DNA from: Bacillota bacterium
GTDB taxonomy: Bacteria; Bacillota; Dethiobacteria; DTU022
Direction of reading: 5' to 3'
DNA: 64,000 nucleotides
NCBI GenBank assembly: GCA_029782095.1
Contig: JAKOVL010000164.1
Span: forward strand, 33,347-97,346
Position 1 is the first letter of the stretch, and every line of letters starts with the position of its first letter. Below are positions 1 through 8,920 of this stretch, piece after piece. Under the pieces are notes generated by a model. That model searched no databases and was not told the origin of the DNA. It was given only the letters and a program-made list of their open reading frames with translations. Made by a program: the position numbers and the translations under genes.

Positions 1-199
1 GGTTGGTCACATAACCGACTATTTTGCTGGGAGCAGTGTCCAGTTGGTTTCTATGCACAAAAATGCTGGCGGCTTGCTGTTCGTAGGTAAGGTCGGTCAA
101 CCCCAGGATGCGCTGCATTTTATTAAAAAGCCTTCCCGGGATGGAGCAGAGCAGGCCGGAGGCTATGCCCAGCACGATGCGATCCTTAATTTTCACCAT
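1..199 (-). CDS. Small predicted membrane protein, 3' end outside window
   Basis: The minus strand is open from an ATG at 199 down to the window edge (66 codons seen, no stop). The start is preceded by GAGGGTG at a good distance, so the N-terminus is credible. The first residues (MVKIKDRIVLGIASGLLCSI) give a short basic stretch and then a small-residue-rich hydrophobic segment, as in small membrane proteins common in Clostridia. I do not recognise a named family and the C-terminus is missing. The plus-strand reading of the same bases looks like a shadow. Confidence 0.55.
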   Translation of the reverse strand, partial: MVKIKDRIVLGIASGLLCSIPGRLFNKMQRILGLTDLTYEQQAASIFVHRNQLDTAPSKIVGYVTN

Positions 200-393
200 T
201 TTAATCACCCTCAAGGAATAGCTTATCCCGAGGGGTGGCAAGGATGAGTGAGAAATTCTGGAGCGGTTAGATAATATAAGTAAGCGAAACCGCCCTGAAA
301 CGGCCCGGTACTGGTTTATGGACGGCGAATTGCGGCTCTGCCATTAGGCTTCTCGCGGCCGGGGCGCAGGGTGAGCAAAAGGGTGAAGGAAGG

Positions 394-846
394 CTAGTTG
401 AGGCTTTGGGATTGAACCGCCCCTGGCTCCTGCTTCGAAACGGCATTAAACCTTTCCGCCAGCTGCTTAATGGTGACCTGTTCCAGGACGGAGAGCATCT
501 TCTCCTGGGCCTCGCTCCAGACCTGTCTCAGAGGGCACTCCTCTTTATTTTGGCAAGGCTTGTTCTCCATCAGGCAGCGAGTGATGGTCACCGGCCCGTC
601 GATAAGCTCGATAACATCCCGCAGGGTAATATCCTCGGGGCTGCGCGACAACTCGACTCCACCCGCGGGTCCCCGCGAGCTGGTGATCCAGCCGGCTTGG
701 CGCAGGATGCCCATCAACTGCACAACCAGATTTCCGGGTATGTTTTGCTCCCGGGCGATGGCGGCGGTAGTGGTTTTGCTGCCTTTTTCCTGGCGAGCCA
801 GCTCTACCAGGGCGGCGATGGCATACTCGGCTTTGCGCGTGATCAA
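394..846 (-). CDS. Rrf2/IscR-family transcriptional regulator
   Basis: 150 residues, the usual Rrf2 length. The N-terminal winged helix (MITRKAEYAIAALVELA, then the SSRGPAGG wing near residue 57-63) is typical. C91, C98 and C104 have the spacing of the IscR/NsrR/RsrR cluster-binding cysteines, so it probably binds an Fe-S cluster and senses iron-sulfur status, NO or redox state. It starts with TTG at 846 after GAGGGATGG. It is monocistronic and has its own strong promoter (885-914) with an AT-rich inverted repeat near the transcription start, suggesting autoregulation. No isc/suf genes are adjacent, so its targets are unknown. Confidence 0.88.
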   Translation of the reverse strand: MITRKAEYAIAALVELARQEKGSKTTTAAIAREQNIPGNLVVQLMGILRQAGWITSSRGPAGGVELSRSPEDITLRDVIELIDGPVTITRCLMENKPCQNKEECPLRQVWSEAQEKMLSVLEQVTIKQLAERFNAVSKQEPGAVQSQSLN

Positions 847-884
847 CTTCCATCCCTCATATTATATATAACTAAGATAGTAAT

Positions 885-914
885 ATTATATCTCGTTACG
901 ACAAAGCCTGTCAA
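885..914 (-). promoter_or_regulatory. Promoter of the Rrf2-type regulator with possible operator
   Basis: Reading the minus strand, TTGACA (914-909), an 18-base spacer and TATAAT (890-885) form a near-consensus housekeeping promoter. Between the -10 box and the TTG start an AT-rich inverted repeat, ATATTA ... TAATAT over about 859-888, could be the Rrf2 operator. Confidence 0.65.
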
Positions 915-1287
915 GGGGAGCAAGCCAGGGGGGAAGGTGACTTTGGCACACCGACAGAACTGGTAAGTATGGCCTCGTAATGCTTGCCAAGCTCCGCTGA
1001 ATCAAAAGGTACACTTCCTTGAATATACTAATTAATATATATCGCAACAACCGTCCCCTGATTTAAATCCCCCCAAATCGGTAGACGGAACCATAAATCT
1101 TGCCTAATGGCAGCAGTTTAATACCTTTTCGAGAAACAATATAAAAACGGTTATTTTCCAAAAAACGCATGAAAAAGAAGGACAAAGGCCCAGCCGCCGG
1201 CATTGCTTTAAAAATGGTTCTGTTTGTAGTAAAATTAGGTTAACAGAAAAACAGCTCGCTTAAATTAAAGTAAAAGGAAAGGCGGCG
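915..1287. other. Intergenic stretch between divergent regulator and nfeD
   Basis: About 370 bases with no credible reading frame. It is AT-rich, contains several TAATATAT-like runs near 1025-1045, and must carry the nfeD promoter, but I could not settle on one -35/-10 pair. The nfeD ribosome-binding site AAGGAAAGG lies at 1274-1282. Confidence 0.5.
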
Positions 1288-2625
1288 GTGACAGTTATTA
1301 AAGCCATGAAGCGCATGCCTGGGCTCTGGTGGCCGGTAGTAATCCTGCTAGTGCTCCTGGTACTAAATGCTGCTCCGGTCGCTGCGGAGAACCAGGTTTT
1401 TGTTCTAAAAATAGAAGGCACTATAACTGCCGGCCAGCTCAACTTTATTAAAAGGCAAATCCAGGCGGCCGAAGAAGTTGGGGCCGATCTCCTGGTAATT
1501 GTGCTGAATACCCCCGGGGGAATAGTTGACGCTACCCTGGAGATCAATGAAGCCTTTTTAAATGCCAGGGTTCCGGTAGCGGTCTTTGTGGCACCCGCCG
1601 GTGCCATTGCCGGTTCCGCGGGGGCCTTTATAGTGGTATCCTCCGACATAGCCGCCATGGCACCCGGGACCACCATCGGCGCTGCCCATCCCGTGGCCCT
1701 CACTCCCGAAGGGACTACTGCCGCCGACGAGAAGACAACTAAATTTTTGGCCGGGCATATTAAGTCCCTGGCCAGGGAAAAGGGGCGGCCCACCGATGTA
1801 GCGGAGAAATTTGTGACGGAGAATCTGAGCATCAGTTCCCGGGAGGCCTTGGAAAAGGGGTTAATTGAATACCTGGTCCACGACCTGGATGAACTCCTGG
1901 ATGTCCTGGACGGGGTGGAGATCGAAAAGAAGGGCCGTACTTACACCTTGAATACCGCCGGGGCCACGGTGGTCCACGTGGAGATGAATGCGCAGGAACG
2001 CTTCCAGAACTGGCTCAGCGATCCCCAGATTGCATTTATTTTGCTTATGCTAGGGATCCTGGGCATTTATTTCGGGTTAAATATGCCGGGCACCATTGTG
2101 CCGGAAGTAGGTGGTGTAATCATGCTGATAATGGGAATTTACGGAATCGGTCTTTTTGATACCGGTACTACCGGAATAATCCTTTTGATTCTGGGAATAG
2201 GATTAATAATCGCCGAGATATTTACAGCCGGCTTCGGTGTCCTGGGCATTGGAGGAGCAGTCTGCTTAGTATCCGGCGCCATCTTACTGCCCCAGGAGCC
2301 CTTGATGGCTGCCGAGTGGTACGGTACCTTCCGCAGTACAGCTTTCGGGGCCGTAATCGGGGTTTCCATAATTGTTTTGCTTATTATTTACAGCGTGGTG
2401 AGGAGTCGGAAAAAATGGACCGAAGGCAGCGCCTTCTTCCTGCCCCCCAAGAAGGCGACGGTTACCGTTGAGCTGAATCCCGTAGGGATGGTTACGGCCA
2501 GGGGCGAGCTTTGGAAAGCACGGAGCGAGGGAGGCAAAACCATACCCGTGGGCACTGAGGTGGAAGTGGTCCGGGCGGAAGATCTGACTTTGTGGGTCCG
2601 TCCCCTCCAAGAAAAATCGGATTAA
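1288..2625 (+). CDS. nfeD: NfeD-type membrane-bound serine protease (ClpP class)
   Basis: 445 residues, the long NfeD form. An N-terminal signal segment (about 1-34) precedes a ClpP/SppA-like protease domain (about 38-235) with the Ser-Lys dyad likely S110 (in GSAGAF) and K149, about 40 residues apart as in archaeal 1510-N. Four or five membrane helices follow (about 245-370), then a C-terminal soluble OB-fold domain (about 385-445). GTG at 1288 follows AAGGAAAGG; the ATG at 1306 is a possible alternative. The slipin gene lies 13 bases downstream. In characterised pairs NfeD cleaves the C-terminus of its stomatin partner and the two act in membrane quality control. Confidence 0.92.
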   Translation: MTVIKAMKRMPGLWWPVVILLVLLVLNAAPVAAENQVFVLKIEGTITAGQLNFIKRQIQAAEEVGADLLVIVLNTPGGIVDATLEINEAFLNARVPVAVFVAPAGAIAGSAGAFIVVSSDIAAMAPGTTIGAAHPVALTPEGTTAADEKTTKFLAGHIKSLAREKGRPTDVAEKFVTENLSISSREALEKGLIEYLVHDLDELLDVLDGVEIEKKGRTYTLNTAGATVVHVEMNAQERFQNWLSDPQIAFILLMLGILGIYFGLNMPGTIVPEVGGVIMLIMGIYGIGLFDTGTTGIILLILGIGLIIAEIFTAGFGVLGIGGAVCLVSGAILLPQEPLMAAEWYGTFRSTAFGAVIGVSIIVLLIIYSVVRSRKKWTEGSAFFLPPKKATVTVELNPVGMVTARGELWKARSEGGKTIPVGTEVEVVRAEDLTLWVRPLQEKSD

Positions 2626-2638
2626 AGGAGGTTTTAAG

Positions 2639-3403
2639 TTGGAAACTATTTTTTATCCCGTTGTCGTTTTACTTGTTCTCTTCCTGATTTCCGCTATCAA
2701 GGTGGTCAAGGAGTACGAGCGGATGGTAGTCTTCCGGCTGGGGCGCCTGATCGGAGCGAAAGGTCCGGGCCTGGTTTTTGTCATCCCCCTGGTTGACCGG
2801 ACGACCCGCATCTCTATGCGCATCGTTACCCTGGACGTGCCCACTCAAGATGTGATTACCAGGGATAACGTCACCACCAGCGTGAACGCCGTGGTCTACT
2901 ACCGGGTTGTGGATCCCAACAAGGCCATGGTCAACGTGGAAGATTACCGCTTTGCCACCGCCCAGCTGGCGCAGACGACCTTGCGCAGCGTGGCGGGCCA
3001 GGCTGAGCTGGACGAGCTCTTGGCGGAGCGGGAGAAGCTAAACCAGTTGATCCAGAAGATCCTCGACGAGGCCACGGATCCCTGGGGCATCAAGGTGACC
3101 GCCGTGGAGATCAAAGACGTGAACATTCCCGAAGGGCTGCAGAAGGCCATCTCCCGCCAGGCCACGGCGGAGAGGGAGCGCCGCGCCATTATTGTCCAGG
3201 CCGAGGGGGAGAAGCAGGCCGCCGAGAAACTGGCCGAGGCGGCTGCCATCCTCAACAGCCAGGAAGGCGCCATGTATATCCGTCTCCTGCGCACTCTGCC
3301 GGAGATTGCCTCCCAGCAGGGATCTATGATTGCCTTCCCCTTGCCCGTGGAGCTGCGCCACCTCTTCCCCATGAAGCAGGAGGTAAGCAAGGCCAAGGAA
3401 TAA
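2639..3403 (+). CDS. Slipin/stomatin-like SPFH-domain membrane protein
   Basis: 254 residues starting with TTG after AAAGGAGG. One N-terminal membrane helix (about 5-22) leads into the SPFH core (VKEYERMVVFRLGR, then GPGLVFVIPLVDR, classic stomatin signatures), followed by a charged Ala/Glu-rich helix (about 160-215) that drives oligomerisation in this family. The C-terminus ends in a hydrophobic patch and basic tail, the kind of segment cut by NfeD. The tight spacing with nfeD argues for one operon and a joint role in membrane microdomain organisation. Confidence 0.93.
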   Translation: METIFYPVVVLLVLFLISAIKVVKEYERMVVFRLGRLIGAKGPGLVFVIPLVDRTTRISMRIVTLDVPTQDVITRDNVTTSVNAVVYYRVVDPNKAMVNVEDYRFATAQLAQTTLRSVAGQAELDELLAEREKLNQLIQKILDEATDPWGIKVTAVEIKDVNIPEGLQKAISRQATAERERRAIIVQAEGEKQAAEKLAEAAAILNSQEGAMYIRLLRTLPEIASQQGSMIAFPLPVELRHLFPMKQEVSKAKE

Positions 3404-3484
3404 AGAAGGTCATAAAAGGGCTAAAGATTGGGGGAGGCGCGGACCTTCCGCCGATTCGTCCAGGCGAAATTTGCGGAAACGGTC

Positions 3485-3513
3485 TTGATATCTGCCGTTG
3501 AATTTTATATAAT
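3485..3513 (+). promoter_or_regulatory. Promoter of tRNA-Leu
   Basis: TTGATA (3485-3490), exactly 17 bases, then TATAAT (3508-3513), 18 bases before the tRNA 5' end. A strong stable-RNA promoter. Confidence 0.85.
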
Positions 3514-3531
3514 ACCTAATGTAGCTTTCAA

Positions 3532-3618
3532 GCGAGCGTGGCGGAAAGGCAGACGCGCTAGATTCAGGATCTAGTGGGAAAAACTCCCGTGGAGGTTCAA
3601 ATCCTCTCGCTCGCACCA
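3532..3618 (+). tRNA. tRNA-Leu (anticodon CAG)
   Basis: 87 nt with a long variable arm, as expected for a class II tRNA. Acceptor arms GCGAGCG (3532-3538) and CGCTCGC (3608-3614) pair fully and the 3' ACCA is encoded. The anticodon loop TTCAGGA between CTAGA and TCTAG gives CAG. The T arm GGTTCAAATCC is standard. It has its own promoter and two downstream hairpins. Confidence 0.97.
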
Positions 3619-3628
3619 CGAAAAAACG

Positions 3629-3709
3629 GTAACCGCAGGGCTTACAAGCATCCTGCGGTTACTTGCTTTTGCCGGCACCTGAACTGCACCTGCACAGGTG
3701 CTTTTTTTT
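3629..3709 (+). terminator. Double terminator after tRNA-Leu
   Basis: First hairpin: GTAACCGCAGG (3629-3639) with CCTGCGGTTAC (3652-3662). Second: GCACCTG (3686-3692, or the copy at 3675) with CAGGTGC (3695-3701), followed by eight T residues (3702-3709). The second is a textbook intrinsic terminator. Confidence 0.8.
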
Positions 3710-3742
3710 ATGCCTTGTTTGTGCCATTTTAGGGCCATGCCG

Positions 3743-4366
3743 TTACCTTTTTTTTCGCCCCAGGAGACGATCCAGCAGGTAAATCGGCAGGCTTGCTACC
3801 AATAAAAAGAAAACTACCAGGGCCAGCAGCCAGAGAAGGGCACCACCGTAGCCAATTTTAGAAACATCCATGAAAAAGTAGGGGTAGAAGCCGGTAAAGA
3901 CGCCCTGGATAATGGTGACGGCCCAGTACAACAGCGGATAAATGGTCCAGAAAGGAATATCGGACAACCGGATCAGGCCCTTGCGATCAAAAAGCAGGTA
4001 ATCCAGCAGAAATCCAAGGGGGGCCACAGTATGGGTCAAATGGTTGACCAGGTCCACCCCGCTGCCAAAATATTCCGGCATCCGCGGAACCAGGAAAAGA
4101 TGAAAAACCACCCCGGTGACGAGAATGCTTATCAGCACGGCGCCCCGAACAATCATTCGGAAACGGGTGAAGCGGGGGAAGAACAAGAAATAGGCGGTCG
4201 CCAGGGCCACCAGGATATTGCTCTGGATGGTGAAATAGCGCAGCAAAGGAAGCCCTCCCGGGAATAGGGAAGCGTACAGCCCGTACACCACGGCCCCTAG
4301 TAAAAGGAGCTTGTAAATTATCGAAATTGGACGGCTCTCGACATGCACAGGCAGATCTCCTCTCAT
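3743..4366 (-). CDS. Pr6Pr/FAR-17a-like integral membrane protein
   Basis: 207 residues, six or so predicted membrane helices. The motif FTIQSNIL near residues 45-52 and NHLTHTVAP near 108-116 are typical of the Pr6Pr (FAR-17a/AIG1-like) membrane proteins, whose bacterial members are uncharacterised; eukaryotic relatives hydrolyse fatty-acid esters of hydroxy fatty acids. ATG at 4366 follows GGAGATC. It is monocistronic and converges on the tRNA-Leu terminator. Family assignment is fairly secure, activity is not. Confidence 0.75.
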   Translation of the reverse strand: MRGDLPVHVESRPISIIYKLLLLGAVVYGLYASLFPGGLPLLRYFTIQSNILVALATAYFLFFPRFTRFRMIVRGAVLISILVTGVVFHLFLVPRMPEYFGSGVDLVNHLTHTVAPLGFLLDYLLFDRKGLIRLSDIPFWTIYPLLYWAVTIIQGVFTGFYPYFFMDVSKIGYGGALLWLLALVVFFLLVASLPIYLLDRLLGRKKR

Positions 4367-4799
4367 GTAATTGTAAATAGTTACATTTATAGGTATTCAA
4401 AGAAAAAGTACGAATTTCCTTTTTAAAAGAAATCGCCGCCGGAAGCAGCTAGCAAGCGTGGCAGACAACGCACTGCGGCAACACCCCTGGAAAATTTTTT
4501 TAGGAACACAGGCAAAAATTCTAGAAGAGGTGCTAAAAATCGGCAGCGGCGAGATAGGCGCTGAGGGGAAAAATTTTTGGCGTATAAGTCTTGAAAATGC
4601 CTGACGTCCGGGGCAAGATTTTTGCCTTCCGCCCGATGTATCCTGGGCAGGGAATGGCGCAACAGTGGGCGAAATATTAAAGAACTTAAAAGTTATCACT
4701 ACTTTTGTTTAATTACTTTTGTCCAATTGATGTGGCCTCGACTTGGAGTTCCGGCTGAGCTTTTTGCCTGCATTTAATAATCCGGAAGGAGGTTTTCCG
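4367..4799. other. Intergenic region before the glycyl radical enzyme, possible gene debris
   Basis: The first part (about 4390-4605) is open on the plus strand for roughly 70 codons and reads like protein (LASVADNALRQHPWKIF, later AKILEEVLKIGSGEIG) but has no start codon or ribosome site, so it may be a decayed gene. The minus-strand frames here look like shadows. The last 20 bases carry the strong AAGGAGG ribosome site of the next gene. I see no clear promoter. Confidence 0.35.
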
Positions 4800-7175
4800 A
4801 TGACCGTGAAAATGTGGGAAGCCGGCAACCTGAGCCCCCGCGTTAAAAGGCTGAGGGATGAGTACTGGTCTTTTTATGAGCGGGAGTACTACCGCAACGA
4901 ATGCCTGGCTTACACCACCGGCGATCCCTGGGATGAGGTGTACGCCCCGTACAACTGGGGGGTGGTGCCGGAAGTGTTCCTTTTTACGCAAATTACACGG
5001 CACACCATGAAAGCCATGGCCGAGAAGGTGGAGGTTCCCCCTGATTTTTACCGGCTCTCCATCGCGGAGCGGCGGGCACTGTTTTTTAACCTGGTCCTGG
5101 AGAAGCATCTGCCTGCCCAGGTGCTGGAGGGGGAGCTCATTGTCGGCTCCCATTTCAATACGGCCCTTTCCAAGAACCTGGACCCGAAAGAGACGGCCCA
5201 ATGGGTCAAGGCCACCTACCGCTGGTTCAAGCGCATGAACGAGGCTCATAACCTGGGCCTGGGCAACACCGGCGCCATACCCGGTCACCTCATACCGAAT
5301 TATCGCAAGGTGTTGAAAATCGGTTTCCGGGGAATTGCGGAACAGGTGGCGGAACGGATGGCCAGGGAGAAATCGCCGGAGAAGCTGGCCTATCTAAACG
5401 CCTTGAAAATTTCTACCGAGGCCCCCTTGATCATCTCCAGGCGCTACGCAAAGGTTATCTTGGGACTCCTGGAGAAGGAAATGGATCCGGAAAGGCGGGA
5501 TGAGTTGAGCCGGATGCTGGAGATAGTATCCCGGGTTCCCTACGAGAAGCCGCGGAGCTTCTGGGAGGCCCTCCAGGCTCTCTGGTTTACCCACATGCTG
5601 GTCATGGCCGCCGAATCCTACCCCGGTGCGGGACTTTCCTACGGCCGGATCGACCAGTATCTCTATCCCTTTTACAAGGAAGACCTGGAGAAAGGCGTTC
5701 TGACCCGGGAGTTTGCCAAGGAGCTGCTGCACTGCTTCTGGATTAAGCACAATTACGCCTACGATTACCAGGGACGGGTGGCCCGGAACCAGGGCATCAA
5801 TTCAGGCTTTGGGCAGTTGATTACCCTGAGCGGGTGCGGCCCTCAAGGTGAGGACCTGACCAACGACTTGACCATGCTCATGCTGGAGGTCATCGAGGAG
5901 ATAAACCTCTTGGAGCCGAAACCCAACATCCGGGTGCACCGCAACTCCTCCCCGGAGTTGCTGAAAAAAATGGCTTCCATGATTAAAAAGGCACAGGGCG
6001 CCCCTTTCCTGATCAACTTTGACGAAATCTCCATGAAGGCCATGGAATTCCAGGGGGTTCCCCGGCAGGAAGTCTGGGACTATGCTCCCGTGGGCTGCCT
6101 GGAAAATACCATGCAAGGCAATGACCGCTCGGGCACCGTGGATTGCAATGTCAACCTGGCCAAGGCGGTGGAACTGTCCCTCAATGACGGGAAGGACATG
6201 GCCACCGGGAAGCAGGTGGGGCCCCGGACCGGAGATCCCCGGCAGTTTTCCACAAAGGAAGATTTCCTAAAGGCCTTTTATCGCCAGCTGGATTTCGTCG
6301 TGGATCATTTAATGGACCTGGCCGCAGAAGCGGATGGGATTCGCTGCCGTTACGATCCCATACCCTACCTCTCCCTGATGGTGGACGACTGCATCGAGAA
6401 GGCCCTGGATGTTAACCGGGGCGGAGCGGTCTACAAATTTATTACCGTGGAGGGGGTCGGGCTGGCCACCGCGGCCGATTCGGTAACCGCCATTTGCAAG
6501 CTGGTGTTCGACGACCAGGTCATTACCATGGAGCAGCTGCTAAAGGCTCTCCAGGAGGATTTTAAAGGCCATGAGGTTCTGCAGCAGATCCTGATCAACC
6601 GGGCTCCCAAGTACGGCAACAACGATCCTTATGCGGACGGTATTGCCCGGGATATAAACAGCCACTGGTCCAAGAGGGTCATCCAGCGGACTTCTCCCGC
6701 CACCGGGAGGCGCTTCCGGGCGGGCTACCTTTCCTGGAACTATTGGATCTCCTACGCTCCCCTGACGGCGTCCATGCCCGACGGACGTCCCCGGGGCCAG
6801 GCTTTGTCCAATGGAGTCTGCTGTGTTAACGGGGTGGATCGCAAAGGTGCAACGGCCGTGGTGGCTTCGGTGGGCAGACTGGGTCTGGAGACCGTCCCCA
6901 ACGGAGCCTCCCACACCATGAGTTTCAACCCTTCCTTTTTGCGGGATGAAGAGCACATCGAAAAATTCATCGCTTTCCTGAAGACCTACAATGAGATCGG
7001 CGGGTCGGCCCTGCAGATTAACATGATCGATCCCGAGACGCTGCGCAAGGCCTTGGAGAACCCGGCCGATTATACCAACCTGCTGGTCCGGGTAACGGGG
7101 TACAATGCCTACTTTGTGCACCTGGGGCCGGAGGTCCAGCAAGAAATCATCCGAAGGGAAGCCCATGCCATATAA
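4800..7175 (+). CDS. Glycyl radical enzyme, PFL2-like, possibly arylacetate decarboxylase type
   Basis: 791 residues from the ATG at 4800 (after GGAAGGAGG; a TTG 57 bases upstream lacks such a site). The glycyl radical motif RVTGYNAYF puts the radical on G766, and the thiyl cysteine is C433 in VGCLEN with E435 two residues on. Cys-x-Glu is shared by dehydratases, C-N/C-S lyases and arylacetate decarboxylases, but eliminases usually read GCVEP; Asn in place of Pro here, followed by NDRSGTVD, points away from glycerol or diol dehydratase and choline lyase. An arylacetate decarboxylase (phenylacetate, indoleacetate or 4-hydroxyphenylacetate) is my best guess; there is no small HpdC-like subunit. 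The activase gene follows 15 bases later. No microcompartment genes are nearby. Confidence 0.85.
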   Translation: MTVKMWEAGNLSPRVKRLRDEYWSFYEREYYRNECLAYTTGDPWDEVYAPYNWGVVPEVFLFTQITRHTMKAMAEKVEVPPDFYRLSIAERRALFFNLVLEKHLPAQVLEGELIVGSHFNTALSKNLDPKETAQWVKATYRWFKRMNEAHNLGLGNTGAIPGHLIPNYRKVLKIGFRGIAEQVAERMAREKSPEKLAYLNALKISTEAPLIISRRYAKVILGLLEKEMDPERRDELSRMLEIVSRVPYEKPRSFWEALQALWFTHMLVMAAESYPGAGLSYGRIDQYLYPFYKEDLEKGVLTREFAKELLHCFWIKHNYAYDYQGRVARNQGINSGFGQLITLSGCGPQGEDLTNDLTMLMLEVIEEINLLEPKPNIRVHRNSSPELLKKMASMIKKAQGAPFLINFDEISMKAMEFQGVPRQEVWDYAPVGCLENTMQGNDRSGTVDCNVNLAKAVELSLNDGKDMATGKQVGPRTGDPRQFSTKEDFLKAFYRQLDFVVDHLMDLAAEADGIRCRYDPIPYLSLMVDDCIEKALDVNRGGAVYKFITVEGVGLATAADSVTAICKLVFDDQVITMEQLLKALQEDFKGHEVLQQILINRAPKYGNNDPYADGIARDINSHWSKRVIQRTSPATGRRFRAGYLSWNYWISYAPLTASMPDGRPRGQALSNGVCCVNGVDRKGATAVVASVGRLGLETVPNGASHTMSFNPSFLRDEEHIEKFIAFLKTYNEIGGSALQINMIDPETLRKALENPADYTNLLVRVTGYNAYFVHLGPEVQQEIIRREAHAI

Positions 7176-7190
7176 AGGAGCACTCCGTCC

Positions 7191-8120
7191 ATGAACCGCG
7201 TCACAGCAAAGATTTTTAACATCCAAACCATGTCCACGGAAGACGGTCCGGGGATTCGCACCACGGTGTTCATGAAGGGGTGCCCCCTGGCTTGCCTTTG
7301 GTGCCAGAATCCCGAAGGCTTAAGCATGAAGATCCATCTTGTCCATCACCGGCTGCGCTGCATCGGCTGCGGCACCTGCCGGGAGAACTGCCCCCGGGGA
7401 GCCCTGATTTTTACCGAGCAGGGGATTGTCTTTTCTTCCGATTGCCGGACCTGCCTGACCTGTGCCAAGGCCTGCCCCGCCAACGCCATCCGGGTGATCG
7501 GCGAGGAGATTACTGTTGATGATCTACTGGCCAGGCTGCTCCAAGACCTGCCCTTTTACCGGAATTCCGGGGGCGGGGTCACTTTTTCCGGGGGAGAGTG
7601 CCTGCTGCAGCAGCAATTTCTTCTGGACATCCTGCCCCGCCTGAAGGAGAAAGATGTTCATGTTTGCCTGGATACCTGCGGCTACATTAGCCCGGAGATA
7701 TTCCGGGAAGTGGTGCCCCTGGCCCAGCTGGTGCTCTATGATCTGAAGCTTTTTGACGATGAGAAGCACCGCCTTTATACCGGCGTCTCCAACAAGCTCA
7801 TCCTGGAAAACGCCTGCTGGCTGGGCCGCAGCGGCATCCCCGTCTGGATCCGGGTGCCGATAATACCCGGCTATACCGACGATGAAGAGAACATCGAGGC
7901 CCTGGCCCTCTTCATTAAAAAAAATCTGCCGGCGGCGCAGCGGATCGACCTTCTGGGCTACAACGACATCTGCGCTGGCGATTACGAAAAGCTGCGGATG
8001 GATTATCCCCTTAAGGATACGCCGCGGGTAAAAGAGAGTACCATGATGAATTTGCGCCGGATCATGGAGCAATCCGGGGTCAAGGAGATTACCGTTTCCA
8101 ATTTTGAAAAGGGAGTGTAG
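7191..8120 (+). CDS. Glycyl radical enzyme activase (radical SAM)
   Basis: 309 residues. The radical-SAM CxxxCxxC is C31-C35-C38 in KGCPLACLWCQNP, preceded by DGPGIRTTVFMKGC, the PflA-family signature. A bacterial-ferredoxin insert adds two more 4Fe-4S sites (C57/C60/C63/C67 and C85/C88/C91/C95), which is typical of activases for PFL2, HPAD and benzylsuccinate-type enzymes and absent from PflA itself. GGVTFSGGE near residue 124-132 is the SAM-binding GGE motif. The gene lies 15 bases after the glycyl radical enzyme and 2 bases before the next gene, so it surely activates that enzyme. Confidence 0.95.
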   Translation: MNRVTAKIFNIQTMSTEDGPGIRTTVFMKGCPLACLWCQNPEGLSMKIHLVHHRLRCIGCGTCRENCPRGALIFTEQGIVFSSDCRTCLTCAKACPANAIRVIGEEITVDDLLARLLQDLPFYRNSGGGVTFSGGECLLQQQFLLDILPRLKEKDVHVCLDTCGYISPEIFREVVPLAQLVLYDLKLFDDEKHRLYTGVSNKLILENACWLGRSGIPVWIRVPIIPGYTDDEENIEALALFIKKNLPAAQRIDLLGYNDICAGDYEKLRMDYPLKDTPRVKESTMMNLRRIMEQSGVKEITVSNFEKGV

Positions 8121-8122
8121 CC

Positions 8123-8872
8123 ATGCTTAGCGAGAAGCAGGCGGAGATGTTGAATCACATGTTCAACCCCAAATTCTTTGCCACCATGGACAAGCAGGGC
8201 AATCCCAACCTGGTGGTGATCACATGCGCCGAGTTTTACGGGGGAGACATTATTTTCGGGAACCTGTTTCTATGGAAAACGGCCCGCAACTTAAAAGAGA
8301 ATCCACAAGTAGCCATGCTGGTCATGGATCAGAAATTAAACTATTTTTTGGTGGAGGGGGTCTTTGACCGTTTTGAAGAGTCGGGCCCCCTGTTGGACCG
8401 GCTTAATCGCAGCGACATGGTCCGCTATAATGCTTACACGGGCCTTCGGAATGCCGGGGTCATAAAAATAAAATCGGTCGCCCCCTTGAAAAAATACCCC
8501 CTGGCCAAGGTATTTGGCGGCTTTATGAAGGCCAGCCTGCTTTTCCGGGGAAAGCCCAACTTCCCCGCCAATGTGGGGCAGACCTTCTCCCAACTGATGA
8601 GCTTGAAAGCGGTGGCCTATAATGCCGGCGGCAGGCTCCAAGTGGAAATCCTGCCGGGAGTGGGGGTTAATGGCGACTACCTGGTGCCGGCCCTCAAATT
8701 GCCCGAGGGAGTCCGGTATGCCGCCAACGTGATTACCACCGACGTGGTCTCCTTCCAGGTTAAAGGGGTCATCGAGCGCCGGGGCTTAAGGGTGGAGGAG
8801 GTCTATGCCGCCGGCCCGCCGGTGGTGGGAAAGCGGATCTACCGAATTGCCGATTCAAAAGTTGCCGGATGA
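8123..8872 (+). CDS. PPOX-class flavin-binding split-barrel protein
   Basis: 249 residues. The N-terminal half (about 5-120) reads as a pyridoxamine-5'-phosphate-oxidase-like split barrel: FFATMDKQGNPNLVVIT, then IIFGNLFLWKTARNLKENP, which match the FMN-binding region. The C-terminal half (about 150-249) is an extra domain I cannot name. It starts with ATG after AAGGGAG, two bases after the activase stop, so it belongs to the glycyl-radical operon. It may handle flavin-dependent redox or protect or reduce the substrate; the sequence does not say which. Confidence 0.7.
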   Translation: MLSEKQAEMLNHMFNPKFFATMDKQGNPNLVVITCAEFYGGDIIFGNLFLWKTARNLKENPQVAMLVMDQKLNYFLVEGVFDRFEESGPLLDRLNRSDMVRYNAYTGLRNAGVIKIKSVAPLKKYPLAKVFGGFMKASLLFRGKPNFPANVGQTFSQLMSLKAVAYNAGGRLQVEILPGVGVNGDYLVPALKLPEGVRYAANVITTDVVSFQVKGVIERRGLRVEEVYAAGPPVVGKRIYRIADSKVAG

Positions 8873-8920
8873 TGAATAATAAAGATGGCCGGGATCTGCT
8901 TTCCCCAAGGAGGGAGCGGC

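Noticed and set aside
406..966. Long plus-strand frame over the Rrf2 gene
   Set aside because: It is the complement of a well-supported regulator gene, lacks a ribosome site and reads as low-information sequence.
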